A stretch of DNA of 64,000 nucleotides from Pseudoprevotella muciniphila (GTDB lineage: Bacteria; Bacteroidota; Bacteroidia; Bacteroidales; Bacteroidaceae). Shown one piece after another: positions 47,279 through 57,568 of the stretch. The notes under the pieces are model-generated. The model was not told where the DNA came from. It worked only from the letters and a program-made list of their open reading frames with translations, and did not search any database. The stretch's first letter is position 1. Each line of letters opens with the position of its first letter. The stretch lies in NCBI RefSeq assembly GCF_003265305.2, contig NZ_CP033459.1, positions 2,604,001-2,668,000 of the forward strand, given 5' to 3'. The translations under genes and the position numbers were made by a program.

Positions 47279-49486
47279 TTATTTTAGTTTCTCCATGAGA
47301 AAGTTGGTTATCTTCGTGAAGAGTTGATAGCGGGTGTTTCCGCCGTAGATGCTGTGGTTGCGGTTGGTGTAGATGGCTTGGTCGAATTGCTTGTCGGCTT
47401 GCACGAGGGCTTCTGTCATTTCCGTGAAGTTTCGGAAATGTACGTTGTCGTCGGCTGTACCGTGGATAAGGAGGAGGTCGCCGTGCAGTTTACTGGCGCG
47501 CTGTATGGGGTTGCAGGCATAACCGTTGGGATTCTCGCTCGGTGTGCGCATGTAGCGCTCGGTATATACCGTGTCGTAGAATTTCCAGTTGCTTGGTGCT
47601 GCTACTGCTACGCCGGCACGGAACACGGGGCGTCCTTCCGACATCGACATGAGTGTGTTGAAACCGCCGAAACTCCAACCCCAGATGGCGATGCGGTCCT
47701 TATCTATGTAGGGCAGTGAACCGAGATAGATAGCGGCTTCCACTTGGTCCTTCGACTCCTTGTCGCCGATGTTGAGGTAGGTGCATTGTTCGAAGTCGAT
47801 GCCGCGACCGCCTGTGCCGCGCCCGTCAACGCATGCCACGATGATGCCTTCCTGTGCAAGATAACTTTCAAACACGGCGCCTTGTCCCAAGAATCCCATG
47901 CCCCAGGCGTCTTTCACTTCCTGACTGCCGGGACCGCTGTATTGATACATCACGACGGGATATTTCCTCGTGGGGTCGAAGTTGCGCGGTTTTACCATCC
48001 AACCATTAAGCAGGACGCCCTCCGATGTGGTGAAAGAGAAAAATTCCTTCTGTCCGAGAACGGTCTCGGCTTTCTTCGCCAAGGCGGCATTGTCCTTGAG
48101 TGTGGAGAGCATCTTGCCTTTGTTGTCGCAAAGGGTGGTGACGGGGACATTCGTGCTTGAGGAATAGACGTTCATAAAGTATTTCATCGAGGCAGAGAAC
48201 GTAGCGCTGTTGTCGCCTGCTTCTTTAGAAAGTTTTGTTACCTTGCCCTTCTTGTCCACACAGAACACCGCCTGGCGCATCGGGCTGCCATCCTTGGCGG
48301 CATAGTAGAAGTGGTCTGCCTTCGGGTCGTAGCCGTATAGTTCCGTCACATCGTCCGTGCCTTTCGTGGCTTGGCGCACGAGGTTGCCGTTGAGGTCATA
48401 GAGATAGATGTGCTGGTGACCATCGCGAGCAGAGATGTATGCGAATTTGTCGCCATAGAAGTTCAGACTTTCATAGGCGGTTTCTTTGACGTATTTGTCA
48501 CTCGTTTCGCTCAGAGTGAGCGAGGCAGTGCCGTCGGAGGGATTGACCATGTAGATGTTCATGCGGTCCTGATGACGGTTGAGCGTAACGACGGCGAGTT
48601 TGGCAGGGTCGCTCGTAAATCGGATGCGGGGTATGTATCCGTCGGTTTCCAAGGGCACGTTCATTCTCGTGGTGGCACCGTTGTCCAGATTGTATGACAG
48701 AACGGACACTTCGCTGTTCTTCTCGCCCGCAACGGGATATTTATAGTCGTATTTCCCCGGATAGACGTCATTCTCCTTGTGCTCCGGCATCAGTCCCTTG
48801 AACATCTGCATGCTGTAGATGGGCACCTGGCTCTCATCGTAGCGCACCCAAGCGAGGTTTTTCGAGTCGGCACTGAAGTCGAACGAGCAGGCTGTGGTAA
48901 ATTCTTCCTCGTTTACCCAGTCGGGCAGGCCGTTGATGACTTCGTTGAACTTCCCGTCGGTAGTAATCTGCGTCTCTGTATTAGCAGCGAGGTCCACGAT
49001 GAAGAGATTGCCCTCCCTTACGAATGCCACCTTCTTGCCGTCGGGCGAGAAGTGCGGCTGCTGCTGCGGTCCGCCTTGCGACAGCGGGCGGATTTCCTTC
49101 GTCTCAAGGTTGCATACGTAGTACACGGCGGTGTAGGAGTGCCGGTAAATGCTCTTGTGCTGAGTCTCGAACAGAATTGTCTTCTCGTCAGGCGACATGG
49201 TATAACCACCAATGCGCCTTACGGGGCAGCCCGGAACGGCAGAGCAGTCGAACACGGTGCCCACCTCAGAGGCGTCCTTGAACGACTTACGGATGATGCG
49301 TGTGGCATCGTCTGAAAGTTGGCTGTACGTCTCACCGTCTGCCATGGGCGTAACGCCATAGACATACTCGGGGTAATACGCGCCGGTAACGCAGTCGCGG
49401 ATGGTCAGTGTGTCGGTTTCTGCTGAATATGCATTATATGCCGTACCTCCGCATATCAGTATTGCTGCAAGAAATGTTTTCTTCAT
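47279..49486 (-). CDS. Dipeptidyl-peptidase IV (S9B), secreted
   Basis: The 735-residue enzyme has a signal peptide (1-21), an N-terminal beta-propeller (about 60-470) and a C-terminal alpha/beta-hydrolase domain. The catalytic serine lies in WGWSFGG (about 610-616; most members have GWSYGG), the Asp in HGTADDNVHFRNF and the His in NRNHSIYGG. It removes X-Pro or X-Ala dipeptides from peptide ends in the periplasm. It lies 12 bp downstream of a gene for a secreted protein of unknown function and is probably co-transcribed with it. Confidence 0.95.
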   Translation of the reverse strand: MKKTFLAAILICGGTAYNAYSAETDTLTIRDCVTGAYYPEYVYGVTPMADGETYSQLSDDATRIIRKSFKDASEVGTVFDCSAVPGCPVRRIGGYTMSPDEKTILFETQHKSIYRHSYTAVYYVCNLETKEIRPLSQGGPQQQPHFSPDGKKVAFVREGNLFIVDLAANTETQITTDGKFNEVINGLPDWVNEEEFTTACSFDFSADSKNLAWVRYDESQVPIYSMQMFKGLMPEHKENDVYPGKYDYKYPVAGEKNSEVSVLSYNLDNGATTRMNVPLETDGYIPRIRFTSDPAKLAVVTLNRHQDRMNIYMVNPSDGTASLTLSETSDKYVKETAYESLNFYGDKFAYISARDGHQHIYLYDLNGNLVRQATKGTDDVTELYGYDPKADHFYYAAKDGSPMRQAVFCVDKKGKVTKLSKEAGDNSATFSASMKYFMNVYSSSTNVPVTTLCDNKGKMLSTLKDNAALAKKAETVLGQKEFFSFTTSEGVLLNGWMVKPRNFDPTRKYPVVMYQYSGPGSQEVKDAWGMGFLGQGAVFESYLAQEGIIVACVDGRGTGGRGIDFEQCTYLNIGDKESKDQVEAAIYLGSLPYIDKDRIAIWGWSFGGFNTLMSMSEGRPVFRAGVAVAAPSNWKFYDTVYTERYMRTPSENPNGYACNPIQRASKLHGDLLLIHGTADDNVHFRNFTEMTEALVQADKQFDQAIYTNRNHSIYGGNTRYQLFTKITNFLMEKLK

Positions 49487-49498
49487 AATCCTGAATTC

Positions 49499-50419
49499 TT
49501 ATTTTTCAACACTCAGTTTTGTTATAGTTTTCATAGAGGTCTGTTCTCCAATAAAAGAACCGGTTGCGTCTGTGGTCAACTTTTCTACCCAGCCATCTTC
49601 GCCGATTTCATAAACATTCTTTGAAACCACTTCTATCTTGGCTTGTCCGCTTTCAATAACCATATCGAGGATAGGTGCCATTTCGGACATCATTGGCTTT
49701 ATCTTGCTAAACATCTCTGTAAGCAGTTGCTTTGTTTCTTCTTTCGTCAGATTAAGTTTTGCGTCAACAATCACTTTGTTGCCTTCAACTGCGTATGTCT
49801 TATGCATCTTGAATCCCTTGAAGTTGGAGATAATCTCTGTATCGCCGTCCTTAATGGTTTTCCCGTTGAGCGTCAGTACACTTTCGTTGAATTTGTATCC
49901 ATCGAGAACGGACGCTTCTGTAATGTAGTCCATAATCAGGTTAGTAAGCCCCTGCATGACCATAAGTGCCTCATTGGAACTAATGCCACTTTTAGTTGCC
50001 TCCTTGTTGAAAGACTCAGTTATATTTTTCCTTGTTTCTTCCTTGATGTATTTGAAGTTCTTTATGCCAACGGGTGTAGTGTTTTTATCCAGGTTGATGA
50101 GAACTGGGGTGTTTCCAATAAATGCAGCAACGGAACCTAACATAGAATTTGCGGAAGACATGCCATTAATGGTCAGACCGGAGCCATCTTCAGGAAAGGA
50201 TGTGTTTTGTTCTATAACATAGCCTTTCTTTGAAGCATTGACCACTTTGAATCGTGTGGTGGAATTTTGCGATATGTCAACCTTTCCATTGGTGCTGGCC
50301 TCTGTGATATACGTGCGCACATCGCCTTTCTTCATTTGGGGCACTACTGTGATTTCGCCTTGTGCTTGGATGGTCATTGCGCAGATAGCCATTGCGCAAC
50401 AGAATAATGTCCTTTTCAT
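49499..50419 (-). CDS. Secreted protein of unknown function
   Basis: The 306-residue protein has a signal peptide (1-19, cut near TIQAQ) and no transmembrane helix after it. The mature part alternates beta-strands with helical segments (residues 120-175 and 215-245), consistent with a soluble periplasmic or surface protein of the lipid-/ligand-binding-like type common in Bacteroidetes. No catalytic motif is recognised and only one Cys occurs in the signal region. It directly precedes the DPP IV gene by 12 bp, so a role in peptide handling is possible but unsupported. Confidence 0.75.
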   Translation of the reverse strand: MKRTLFCCAMAICAMTIQAQGEITVVPQMKKGDVRTYITEASTNGKVDISQNSTTRFKVVNASKKGYVIEQNTSFPEDGSGLTINGMSSANSMLGSVAAFIGNTPVLINLDKNTTPVGIKNFKYIKEETRKNITESFNKEATKSGISSNEALMVMQGLTNLIMDYITEASVLDGYKFNESVLTLNGKTIKDGDTEIISNFKGFKMHKTYAVEGNKVIVDAKLNLTKEETKQLLTEMFSKIKPMMSEMAPILDMVIESGQAKIEVVSKNVYEIGEDGWVEKLTTDATGSFIGEQTSMKTITKLSVEK

Positions 50420-50570
50420 TCTTATTTATATATTTATATTCTTTTGTTTTTCTATTCAACTTTTGCGAGTAATTATTTATCATGTTGTCAAGAATTTGAG
50501 AATTTGAGAATTATTATTCTCTGTACAACCAACATCTTCCAATCTGCCCTTTTCAGATAATCAGTAGTGG

Positions 50571-50648
50571 AATAAATTCTATAATTTTTCGCATACGCTC
50601 AACAACACGTCTTCAATTCTTGAAAATAAGACTTTCTGATATTATAAT
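50571..50648. repeat. AT-rich dispersed repeat, second copy
   Basis: AATAAATTCTATAATT (50571-50586), ATTCTTGAA (50616-50624) and TGATATTATAAT (50637-50648) recur in the same order at 8436-8487. The right half of the two copies can be aligned almost base for base. The rest of this 260-bp gap (50420-50680) holds a short GAATTTGA tandem repeat near 50490 and nothing else recognisable. Confidence 0.6.
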
Positions 50649-50680
50649 GCTTGAATGCTTGACAACTTACGAAACTTGAT

Positions 50681-51415
50681 TTATTCTATAAATCCTTGAT
50701 GGCGGAGGGCAGCAAAGAGTCCTTCCGACATGGCTTCGTTGTCCTTCTTCGTATAGCGGATGTCGGTAAAGATCTGTGCCAGGGTCTCCTTGTCGTTGAT
50801 GCGCAGGAACTCCTGATTTTCGGGCAGGTTTTCTTTTGCCGTATAGTCGCGGTCGATGCTCTCCGACGTGACGGGTTGGTAAGTCTCGTTATGACGTATG
50901 GCACTTAGGGGCAGTCTGTCTGTCTGCGGAGGAGTCTCGTCGGGCCAGCCGAGCGTTATCGTGGCTACGGGGAAAACCAACTTCGGCAGTTTCAGCACGT
51001 CGATAATTTGCTGCGGCATGTATATCGTGGTGCCGAGATAGCACAGCCCGAGTCCTTCTGCCTCTGCCAATGTGCAGAAATTCTGACAATAGAGCAACGC
51101 GTCGCTCGCTGCATTGAAGAATGACAGGAAATTGTCGTAACCTGGCATCGCCTTCCTGTTGCGGCACCACTCGGCGGTCCTGTTGAAATCGGCGCAGAAT
51201 GTCAGCACAACAGGTGCCTGCGTCACCATAGGCTGGTTGAAATGCAAGGGCGCCAAACGCGCCTTCATGTCCTTATCCCTTGTTACCACCACGCTGTAGA
51301 GTTGCAGATTTCCCATCGTCTGCGTCCGCTCCGCCTCTGTCAGCAGCCTGTTGAGCAACGCATCGTCAACAACTGCATCCTTATACTTACGTATGCTTCG
51401 TCTGTTTTCAATCAT
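50681..51415 (-). CDS. Nitroreductase-family flavoprotein
   Basis: The 244-residue protein has the nitroreductase fold: N-terminal RRSIRKYKD (5-13, FMN phosphate contact), GLGLCYLGTTIYMP in the middle, and PVATITLGWPDE. The long C-terminal arm is like NfsA-type enzymes. It would use FMN and NAD(P)H to reduce nitro compounds or quinones in the cytoplasm; the physiological substrate is unknown. It is monocistronic. A candidate -7 box TACATTTG on the minus strand lies at 51440-51433. Confidence 0.92.
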   Translation of the reverse strand: MIENRRSIRKYKDAVVDDALLNRLLTEAERTQTMGNLQLYSVVVTRDKDMKARLAPLHFNQPMVTQAPVVLTFCADFNRTAEWCRNRKAMPGYDNFLSFFNAASDALLYCQNFCTLAEAEGLGLCYLGTTIYMPQQIIDVLKLPKLVFPVATITLGWPDETPPQTDRLPLSAIRHNETYQPVTSESIDRDYTAKENLPENQEFLRINDKETLAQIFTDIRYTKKDNEAMSEGLFAALRHQGFIE

Positions 51416-51616
51416 ATCTTTGCAATTTTATGCAAATGTACGAAAAGAATTGCAAATCGATTGAAATAAAAATTATCAGAATTAAAAGAACTTACCTTTA
51501 CTTTGTTACGCCTTAACTTTTCTTTGCAGTCTGTTTCCCTACTAACACAATTTGAACTATCTTTGCACTTTGAATTACATTTTTGGCGCAAATAGTTTTT
51601 TAATCATACACAAGTT

Positions 51617-53806
51617 ATGACATCATTAAGATTTAAAGCCGTGGAGGCCGCTTCAAAAAAACGTCCTCTGGAAGTGGCAGTACCTTCAGAACGTCCGAGT
51701 GAATACTATGCAAAGTACGTATTCAATCAGGAAAAGATGTTCAAGTATCTACCGCTAAGCACATACACGAAACTTCGCGAAGCCATCGACGAGGGAACGC
51801 CCCTGACGATGGAGGTGGCCAATGAAGTGGCTGATGGCATGAAGCGCTGGGCAATAGAGAACGGCGTTACGCACTGCACTCATTGGTTTCAACCTCTTAC
51901 AGAAGGCACGGCAGAGAAACATGATGCATTCGTGGAGCACGACCGCAAGGGAGGTATGATAGAAAACTTTTCGGGCAAGGAACTGATACAGCAGGAGCCC
52001 GATGCATCGTCGTTCCCCAACGGCGGTATCCGCTCCACGTTCGAGGCACGCGGCTACTCGGCATGGGACCCATCTTCACCAGTTTTCATCATCGGCGACA
52101 CGCTGATGATACCGACGGTGTTCATATCCTATACCGGAGAGGCACTCGACTACAAAGCCCCACTGAAAAAAGCCCTTGCTGCACTCGACAAGGCGGCAAC
52201 TGCTGTGGCACAATACTTCTATCCTAATGTGACGAAAGTTACAGCCAATTTGGGATGGGAACAGGAGTATTTCCTCGTAGATGAGGACCTGTATGGTGCG
52301 CGCCCAGACCTGATGCTGACAGGGCGTACGCTGATGGGGCACGATTCTGCAAAGAACCAGCAGATGAACGACCACTATTTCGGTGCTATCCCCGAACGTG
52401 TGGCAGAATTCATGAAAGACCTTGAAATTCAGGCATTGGAACTCGGTATTCCCTGCAAGACAAGGCATAATGAGGTAGCACCAAACCAATTTGAGTTAGC
52501 GCCCATCTTTGAAGAATGCAGTCTCGCGGTGGACCACAATATGCTCCTGATGTCGCTGATGCGAAAGATAGCCAAAAAGCATGGTTTTCATTGTCTGCTC
52601 CACGAAAAGCCCTTTGCTGGTATCAACGGAAGTGGTAAGCACAACAACTGGTCGCTCACAACCGACACCGGTACACTCCTCCACGGTCCGGGCAAGACAC
52701 CGGAGGATAACCTGCGTTTCGCCGTGTTTATCGTAGAGTCGCTTATGGCTGTATATAAACACAATGGTCTGCTGAAAGCCTCCATCATCAGCGCATCGAA
52801 TGCCCACCGTCTCGGTGCCAACGAGGCTCCTCCTGCCATCATCAGCGCATTCCTCGGAAGGCAGATAACAGAGATCCTGCGAAAAATCGAGGAGTCAACG
52901 ACAGAGGAACTGTTCAACATTGAAGGTCGTCACGGCATAAAACTCGACATTCCGCAGATACCCGAAATCATGGTGGACAACACCGACCGCAACCGCACAT
53001 CGCCTTTCGCTTTTACAGGAAACCGCTTCGAGTTCCGCGCAGTGGGAAGTAGTGCCAACTGTGCTGCTGCGATGATAGTGCTCAATACTGCAATGGCAGA
53101 GGCACTGACGCTCTTCAAGCAGCGTGTGGATGCTTTGATTGAAGGTGGACAGAGCATAATCGGGGCTGTCCTCGATGTCCTGCGCGAGGATATTAAGGCT
53201 TGCAAACCAATCGTGTTCGAAGGTAACGGCTATTCGGACGAATGGAAAGAAGAAGCCAACCGGCGCGGACTCGACTGCGAAACAAGTGTGCCGCTCATCA
53301 TTGACCGCTATCTGTTGCCTTCGAGCATAAAGATGTTTGAGGACATGAACGTGATGCACAAGAATGAACTCGAAGCACGCGACGAAATAAAGTGGGAAAC
53401 GTATCAGAAACGCATACAGATAGAGAGTCGTGTACTCGGCGACCTCTGCATGAACCACATCATTCCTGTTGCCACAAAATATCAGACGGTGCTTGTGGAC
53501 AATGTACAGAAGATACAATCGGCATTCTCAACAGAAGATGCAAAGCGACTGACATCCTACAATATAGACCTCATTGAGAAAATAAATGTCCACACCAATA
53601 CCATCGCAGAACAGGCAGACAAAATGGTGGAGGCAAGAAAGCAGGCGAACCTCATTGAGAACATACGCGAAAAGGCGATTGCCTATCATGATAACATCGT
53701 GCCCTATCTCGAAGAAATACGGCGCCATATCGACAAACTCGAACTCATCGTGGAGGACGAGATGTGGACGCTGCCCAAATATCGTGAACTGCTTTTCATA
53801 AGATAG
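51617..53806 (+). CDS. glnN: Glutamine synthetase type III
   Basis: The 729-residue enzyme belongs to the large class III glutamine synthetases of Bacteroidetes and cyanobacteria. The family signature PSERPSEYYAKYVFNQ (about 24-39) is at the N-terminus, metal and substrate motifs lie in NLGWEQEYFLVDEDLYGARPD and NGSGKHNNWSL, and NRTSPFAFTGNRFEFRA binds nucleotide. It makes glutamine from glutamate, ammonia and ATP. A -7-like TATCTTTG is at 51558-51565 with a poor -33 element. It is monocistronic. A weak hairpin (53844-53877) may terminate it. Confidence 0.97.
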   Translation: MTSLRFKAVEAASKKRPLEVAVPSERPSEYYAKYVFNQEKMFKYLPLSTYTKLREAIDEGTPLTMEVANEVADGMKRWAIENGVTHCTHWFQPLTEGTAEKHDAFVEHDRKGGMIENFSGKELIQQEPDASSFPNGGIRSTFEARGYSAWDPSSPVFIIGDTLMIPTVFISYTGEALDYKAPLKKALAALDKAATAVAQYFYPNVTKVTANLGWEQEYFLVDEDLYGARPDLMLTGRTLMGHDSAKNQQMNDHYFGAIPERVAEFMKDLEIQALELGIPCKTRHNEVAPNQFELAPIFEECSLAVDHNMLLMSLMRKIAKKHGFHCLLHEKPFAGINGSGKHNNWSLTTDTGTLLHGPGKTPEDNLRFAVFIVESLMAVYKHNGLLKASIISASNAHRLGANEAPPAIISAFLGRQITEILRKIEESTTEELFNIEGRHGIKLDIPQIPEIMVDNTDRNRTSPFAFTGNRFEFRAVGSSANCAAAMIVLNTAMAEALTLFKQRVDALIEGGQSIIGAVLDVLREDIKACKPIVFEGNGYSDEWKEEANRRGLDCETSVPLIIDRYLLPSSIKMFEDMNVMHKNELEARDEIKWETYQKRIQIESRVLGDLCMNHIIPVATKYQTVLVDNVQKIQSAFSTEDAKRLTSYNIDLIEKINVHTNTIAEQADKMVEARKQANLIENIREKAIAYHDNIVPYLEEIRRHIDKLELIVEDEMWTLPKYRELLFIR

Positions 53807-53843
53807 GGTAGTTGTTAGGTTGAACGACCGGAAAGAGATTCAG

Positions 53844-53877
53844 AAGCGAGGATGTACCGAGGCGTTCATTCTCGCTT
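53844..53877 (+). terminator. Possible terminator after glnN
   Basis: AAGCGAG/CTCGCTT (53844-53850 and 53871-53877) can pair across a 20-nt loop, followed by GTTTGT. The long loop makes this tentative. Confidence 0.4.
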
Positions 53878-53956
53878 GTTTGTAGCCTATATGTAACAAA
53901 ATGCTCGTTTTTAGGTGATTTTAATAACAAATCAACGAATAAAATGCTGCGAAAGG

Positions 53957-53987
53957 TTGAAAAAATGGTATTTTTTGACTAAATTTG
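53957..53987 (+). promoter_or_regulatory. Bacteroidetes-type promoter of the ilv operon
   Basis: TTG (53957-53959), a 20-bp spacer and TAAATTTG (53980-53987) match the consensus. The start is expected near 53993, giving a leader of about 26 nt, too short for a T-box or leader-peptide attenuator. Confidence 0.75.
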
Positions 53988-54018
53988 CGTTTTTGAAAAG
54001 ACGACGATACATTACGAC

Positions 54019-55836
54019 ATGGACAATACGCAAAATATGAAGATTAAATTGCGCAGCAGTTTATGTACCGATGGCCGCCGCATGGCAGGTGCGAGGGCCC
54101 TTTGGGTGGCTACCGGTATGAAGCGCGGACAATTCGGCAAACCCATCATAGCCATAGCAAATTCATTCACACAGTTTGTTCCCGGTCACACGCACCTGCA
54201 CGATGCCGGTCAGATTGTGAAACGCGAGATAGAGCGGCTTGGTTGCTATGCGGCAGAATTCAATACGATTGCCGTGGACGACGGTATAGCCATGGGGCAC
54301 GACGGTATGCTGTATTCACTCCCTTCGCGCGACATCATAGCCGACAGTGTGGAGTATATGGTGAATGCCCACAAGGCAGACGCGTTGGTTTGCATTAGCA
54401 ACTGCGATAAGGTAACGCCAGGCATGCTGCTCGCTGCGATGCGCCTGAACATACCGACCATCTTCGTTAGCGGAGGTCCTATGGAAGCCGGAAAATGGAA
54501 AGGGGAGAACATCGACCTCGTAACAGCAATGGTGAAAGGTGCAGATAAAGATATCAGTGATGAAGAATTGGCAGAGATAGAAAACCGTGCTTGTCCGGGC
54601 TGTGGATCATGCTCAGGCATGTTTACTGCAAACTCCATGAACTCGCTCACGGAAGCCATCGGATTGTCCTTGCCAGGCAATGGTACGATATTGGCATCGC
54701 ACGTCAATCGTCGCCGCCTGTTTGAAAATGCTGCACGACAAATAGTGGAGAATGCCATGAAGTATTACGGTGAGGGCGATGAAAGCGTACTACCGAAAAG
54801 CATAGCCACACGCGAGGCATTCCTCAATGCCATGACGCTTGATATTGCCATGGGGGGGTCAACGAATACGATTCTCCACCTCCTGGCCGTTGCAACAGAG
54901 GCAGGTGTGGATTTCAAAATGAGCGACATCGATGCCTTGAGCCGCAAGGTGCCATGCCTCTGCAAACTGGCTCCCAATACACAGAAATTCAGTGTGCAGG
55001 AATGTGGTCGCGCCGGCGGTATCCTGAACATCATAGGCGAACTCGACAAGGGTGGGCTGATCAATCGCGATACCATCAGAGTGAATGGTGCTACACTTGG
55101 AGAAGACATCCAGAAATACAATATATGCGCAGAAAAACTTGACGCAGAAGCCAAGCGGATTTACTCCAGTGCCCCCGGCGGTAAGTTTACAACAGAAATG
55201 GGATCTCAGGATGCTGTGTGGACTACACTCGACACCGACCGTGCAGAGGGGTGCATTCGCGACATAGAACATGCTTACACCAAAGATGGCGGGCTTGCTG
55301 TGCTTTTCGGTAATATCGCACAAGACGGCTGTGTGGTCAAATCTGCAGGTGTGGACAAGAGTTGCTGGTACTTCAAAGGTCCGGCACGTGTCTTCGATAG
55401 TCAGGAGGATGCTTGCGACGGCATCCTCAACGGAACAGTGAAGGCTGGAGATGTGGTGGTAATTACGCATGAAGGACCGAAAGGTGGACCTGGTATGCAG
55501 GAAATGCTCTATCCCACATCATACCTCAAGAGCCGCCATCTCGGCAAGGCTTGCGCGCTCATCACTGACGGACGTTTCTCGGGCGGTACGAGCGGTCTGA
55601 GCCTCGGACATATCTCGCCTGAAGCCGCAGCAGGAGGAAACATCGGAAAAATAGTTGATGGGGACATCATTGAGATAGACATCCCTAATCGTAAGATTAA
55701 CGTATTGCTTTCCGATGAAGAACTGGCAGCGCGACCTATAGTGCCGCTCAAACGCAAGAGGGTGGTGTCGAAAGCCCTGAGAGCATACGCTGCAATGGTC
55801 ACGAGTGCCGACAAGGGTGGAGTAAGAGAAATTTAA
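54019..55836 (+). CDS. ilvD: Dihydroxy-acid dehydratase
   Basis: The 605-residue Fe-S enzyme dehydrates dihydroxy acids in valine and isoleucine synthesis. Cluster cysteines are in [12 protein letters not shown] and [17 protein letters not shown], and the family motifs [21 protein letters not shown] and [15 protein letters not shown] are present. It starts the ilvD-ilvB-ilvN-ilvC operon. Length is normal. Confidence 0.98.
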   Translation: MDNTQNMKIKLRSSLCTDGRRMAGARALWVATGMKRGQFGKPIIAIANSFTQFVPGHTHLHDAGQIVKREIERLGCYAAEFNTIAVDDGIAMGHDGMLYSLPSRDIIADSVEYMVNAHKADALVCISNCDKVTPGMLLAAMRLNIPTIFVSGGPMEAGKWKGENIDLVTAMVKGADKDISDEELAEIENRACPGCGSCSGMFTANSMNSLTEAIGLSLPGNGTILASHVNRRRLFENAARQIVENAMKYYGEGDESVLPKSIATREAFLNAMTLDIAMGGSTNTILHLLAVATEAGVDFKMSDIDALSRKVPCLCKLAPNTQKFSVQECGRAGGILNIIGELDKGGLINRDTIRVNGATLGEDIQKYNICAEKLDAEAKRIYSSAPGGKFTTEMGSQDAVWTTLDTDRAEGCIRDIEHAYTKDGGLAVLFGNIAQDGCVVKSAGVDKSCWYFKGPARVFDSQEDACDGILNGTVKAGDVVVITHEGPKGGPGMQEMLYPTSYLKSRHLGKACALITDGRFSGGTSGLSLGHISPEAAAGGNIGKIVDGDIIEIDIPNRKINVLLSDEELAARPIVPLKRKRVVSKALRAYAAMVTSADKGGVREI

Positions 55837-55862
55837 TCAACAACAGATACAAATCATTCTCA

Positions 55863-57563
55863 ATGGGCAAAATACTTAGTGGAGGTCAGATTTTGATGGA
55901 ATCGCTGATAAACGAAGGTGTAGATACCATCTTCGGTTATCCCGGTGGAGCCATCATGCCCACATACGACTTCCTGTATGATTACAGAGATCGCATCAAC
56001 CACGTATTGGTGCGTCATGAACAAGGTGCCTCGCATGCTGCAGAAGGTTACGCTCGCGTGAGCGGAAAGACGGGTGTCTGTCTCGTTACGAGCGGACCTG
56101 GTGTAACAAATACCGTTACGGGTGTGGCTGATGCGATGATCGACAGCACACCGATAGTTGTCATTGCCGGTCAGGTAGGTGCTTCTCTGCTTGGTAGCGA
56201 CGCTTTTCAGGAAGTGGACGTGGTGGACATGATGCAGCCTGTCTGCAAATGGGCTTACCAGATACGCGATGCAAAGGACGTGGCTTGGGCGGTCAGCCGT
56301 GCTTTCTATATAGCCAGTAGCGGACGTCCGGGACCGGTAGTGCTCGACTTTGCAAAGAACGCACAAGTGGAGAAAGCCGAGTATGAACCGATGAAAGTAA
56401 ATTTTATCCGCAGTTACATACCCGTGCCCGAAACGGATGAAGAAAGCATTGTAAATGCCGCGCGTCTTATCAATCAGGCAGAGCGACCACTTGTTTTGGT
56501 AGGGCAGGGCGTAGAACTCGGTTATGCAACTGCAGAACTACGCGCTTTCATAGAAAAGGCAGGTATGCCGGCAGGATGTACACTTTTGGGCTTGTCTGCG
56601 CTGCCTTCCGACCATCCGCTGAACGTGGGTATGCTGGGTATGCATGGCAGTCTCGGATCGAACAAAATGACGCAGAAGTGCGACTTGCTTATTGCCGTAG
56701 GTATGCGTTTCGACGACCGTATCACAGGAAAACTCAGCACTTATGCCACTCAAGCCAAGAAAATCCATTTCGATATCGACCCGTCTGAAATAAATAAAAA
56801 TGTGCCTGTAGATGTGTCGGTGCTCGGTGATTGTAAAACCACCTTGCCAGCCGTTACGGCTCTCCTCGAAAAGAAGGAGCACAAAGAATGGCGAGAGGCT
56901 TTCCGGCCCTACGATGAAGAAGAAAACCGTGTGGTCATCGAACCGCAAATTCACCCCAAAGAGGGACCGTTGCGTATGGGTGAAGTCATACGTAAAGTTT
57001 CGGAACTCACACAGAACAAGGCGGTAATGGTAACCGATGTGGGGCAGAACCAGATGATGTCGGCACGTTATTTCAAGTTTACGCAGTGTCGCAGCGTGGT
57101 AACTTCTGGTGGTATGGGCACAATGGGATATGGCCTTCCTGCAGCCATAGGAGCGACATTTGGTGCGCCCGAACGAACAGTTTGTGTGTTCCTTGGAGAC
57201 GGCGGACTTCAGATGACTATACAGGAGTTGGGTACCATCATGGAGCAGGGTGCGCCAGTGAAAATCATTCTGCTCAACAATAATTATCTTGGCAATGTGC
57301 GCCAATGGCAGCAACTGTTCTTCCGGCGCAGGTATTCATTCACGCCAATGCTCAACCCCGACTATGAGAAAATTGCAGAAGCATACAACATTCCGTGTGC
57401 AACTGTGATAGAGCGCAAAGACTTGGAGGCCGAGATAGAGAAGATGGTGAACACACCCGGACCATATTTGCTGCAATGTGCAATAATGGAGGAGGACAAT
57501 GTGTTCCCCATGTGCTTCCCGGGGCATGATGTTGACGATATGGTATTGAAATTAGAAGATTAG
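55863..57563 (+). CDS. ilvB: Acetolactate synthase large subunit
   Basis: The 566-residue thiamine-diphosphate enzyme condenses pyruvate (or pyruvate with 2-oxobutyrate) in the first step of branched-chain amino-acid synthesis. The catalytic Glu is in VLVRHEQGASHAAEGYAR (about 42-59), and the ThDP-Mg site is FLGDGGLQMT... NNNYLGNVRQWQQLFF. It follows ilvD by 26 bp; the small subunit follows by 5 bp. Confidence 0.97.
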   Translation: MGKILSGGQILMESLINEGVDTIFGYPGGAIMPTYDFLYDYRDRINHVLVRHEQGASHAAEGYARVSGKTGVCLVTSGPGVTNTVTGVADAMIDSTPIVVIAGQVGASLLGSDAFQEVDVVDMMQPVCKWAYQIRDAKDVAWAVSRAFYIASSGRPGPVVLDFAKNAQVEKAEYEPMKVNFIRSYIPVPETDEESIVNAARLINQAERPLVLVGQGVELGYATAELRAFIEKAGMPAGCTLLGLSALPSDHPLNVGMLGMHGSLGSNKMTQKCDLLIAVGMRFDDRITGKLSTYATQAKKIHFDIDPSEINKNVPVDVSVLGDCKTTLPAVTALLEKKEHKEWREAFRPYDEEENRVVIEPQIHPKEGPLRMGEVIRKVSELTQNKAVMVTDVGQNQMMSARYFKFTQCRSVVTSGGMGTMGYGLPAAIGATFGAPERTVCVFLGDGGLQMTIQELGTIMEQGAPVKIILLNNNYLGNVRQWQQLFFRRRYSFTPMLNPDYEKIAEAYNIPCATVIERKDLEAEIEKMVNTPGPYLLQCAIMEEDNVFPMCFPGHDVDDMVLKLED

Positions 57564-57568
57564 AACCT

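Noticed and set aside
52895-53518. A 207-codon frame antisense to glnN
   Set aside because: It is fully inside a strongly conserved gene on the other strand.
53807-54018. Leader attenuator or T-box for the ilv operon
   Set aside because: The predicted leader is only about 26 nt, with no antiterminator structure.
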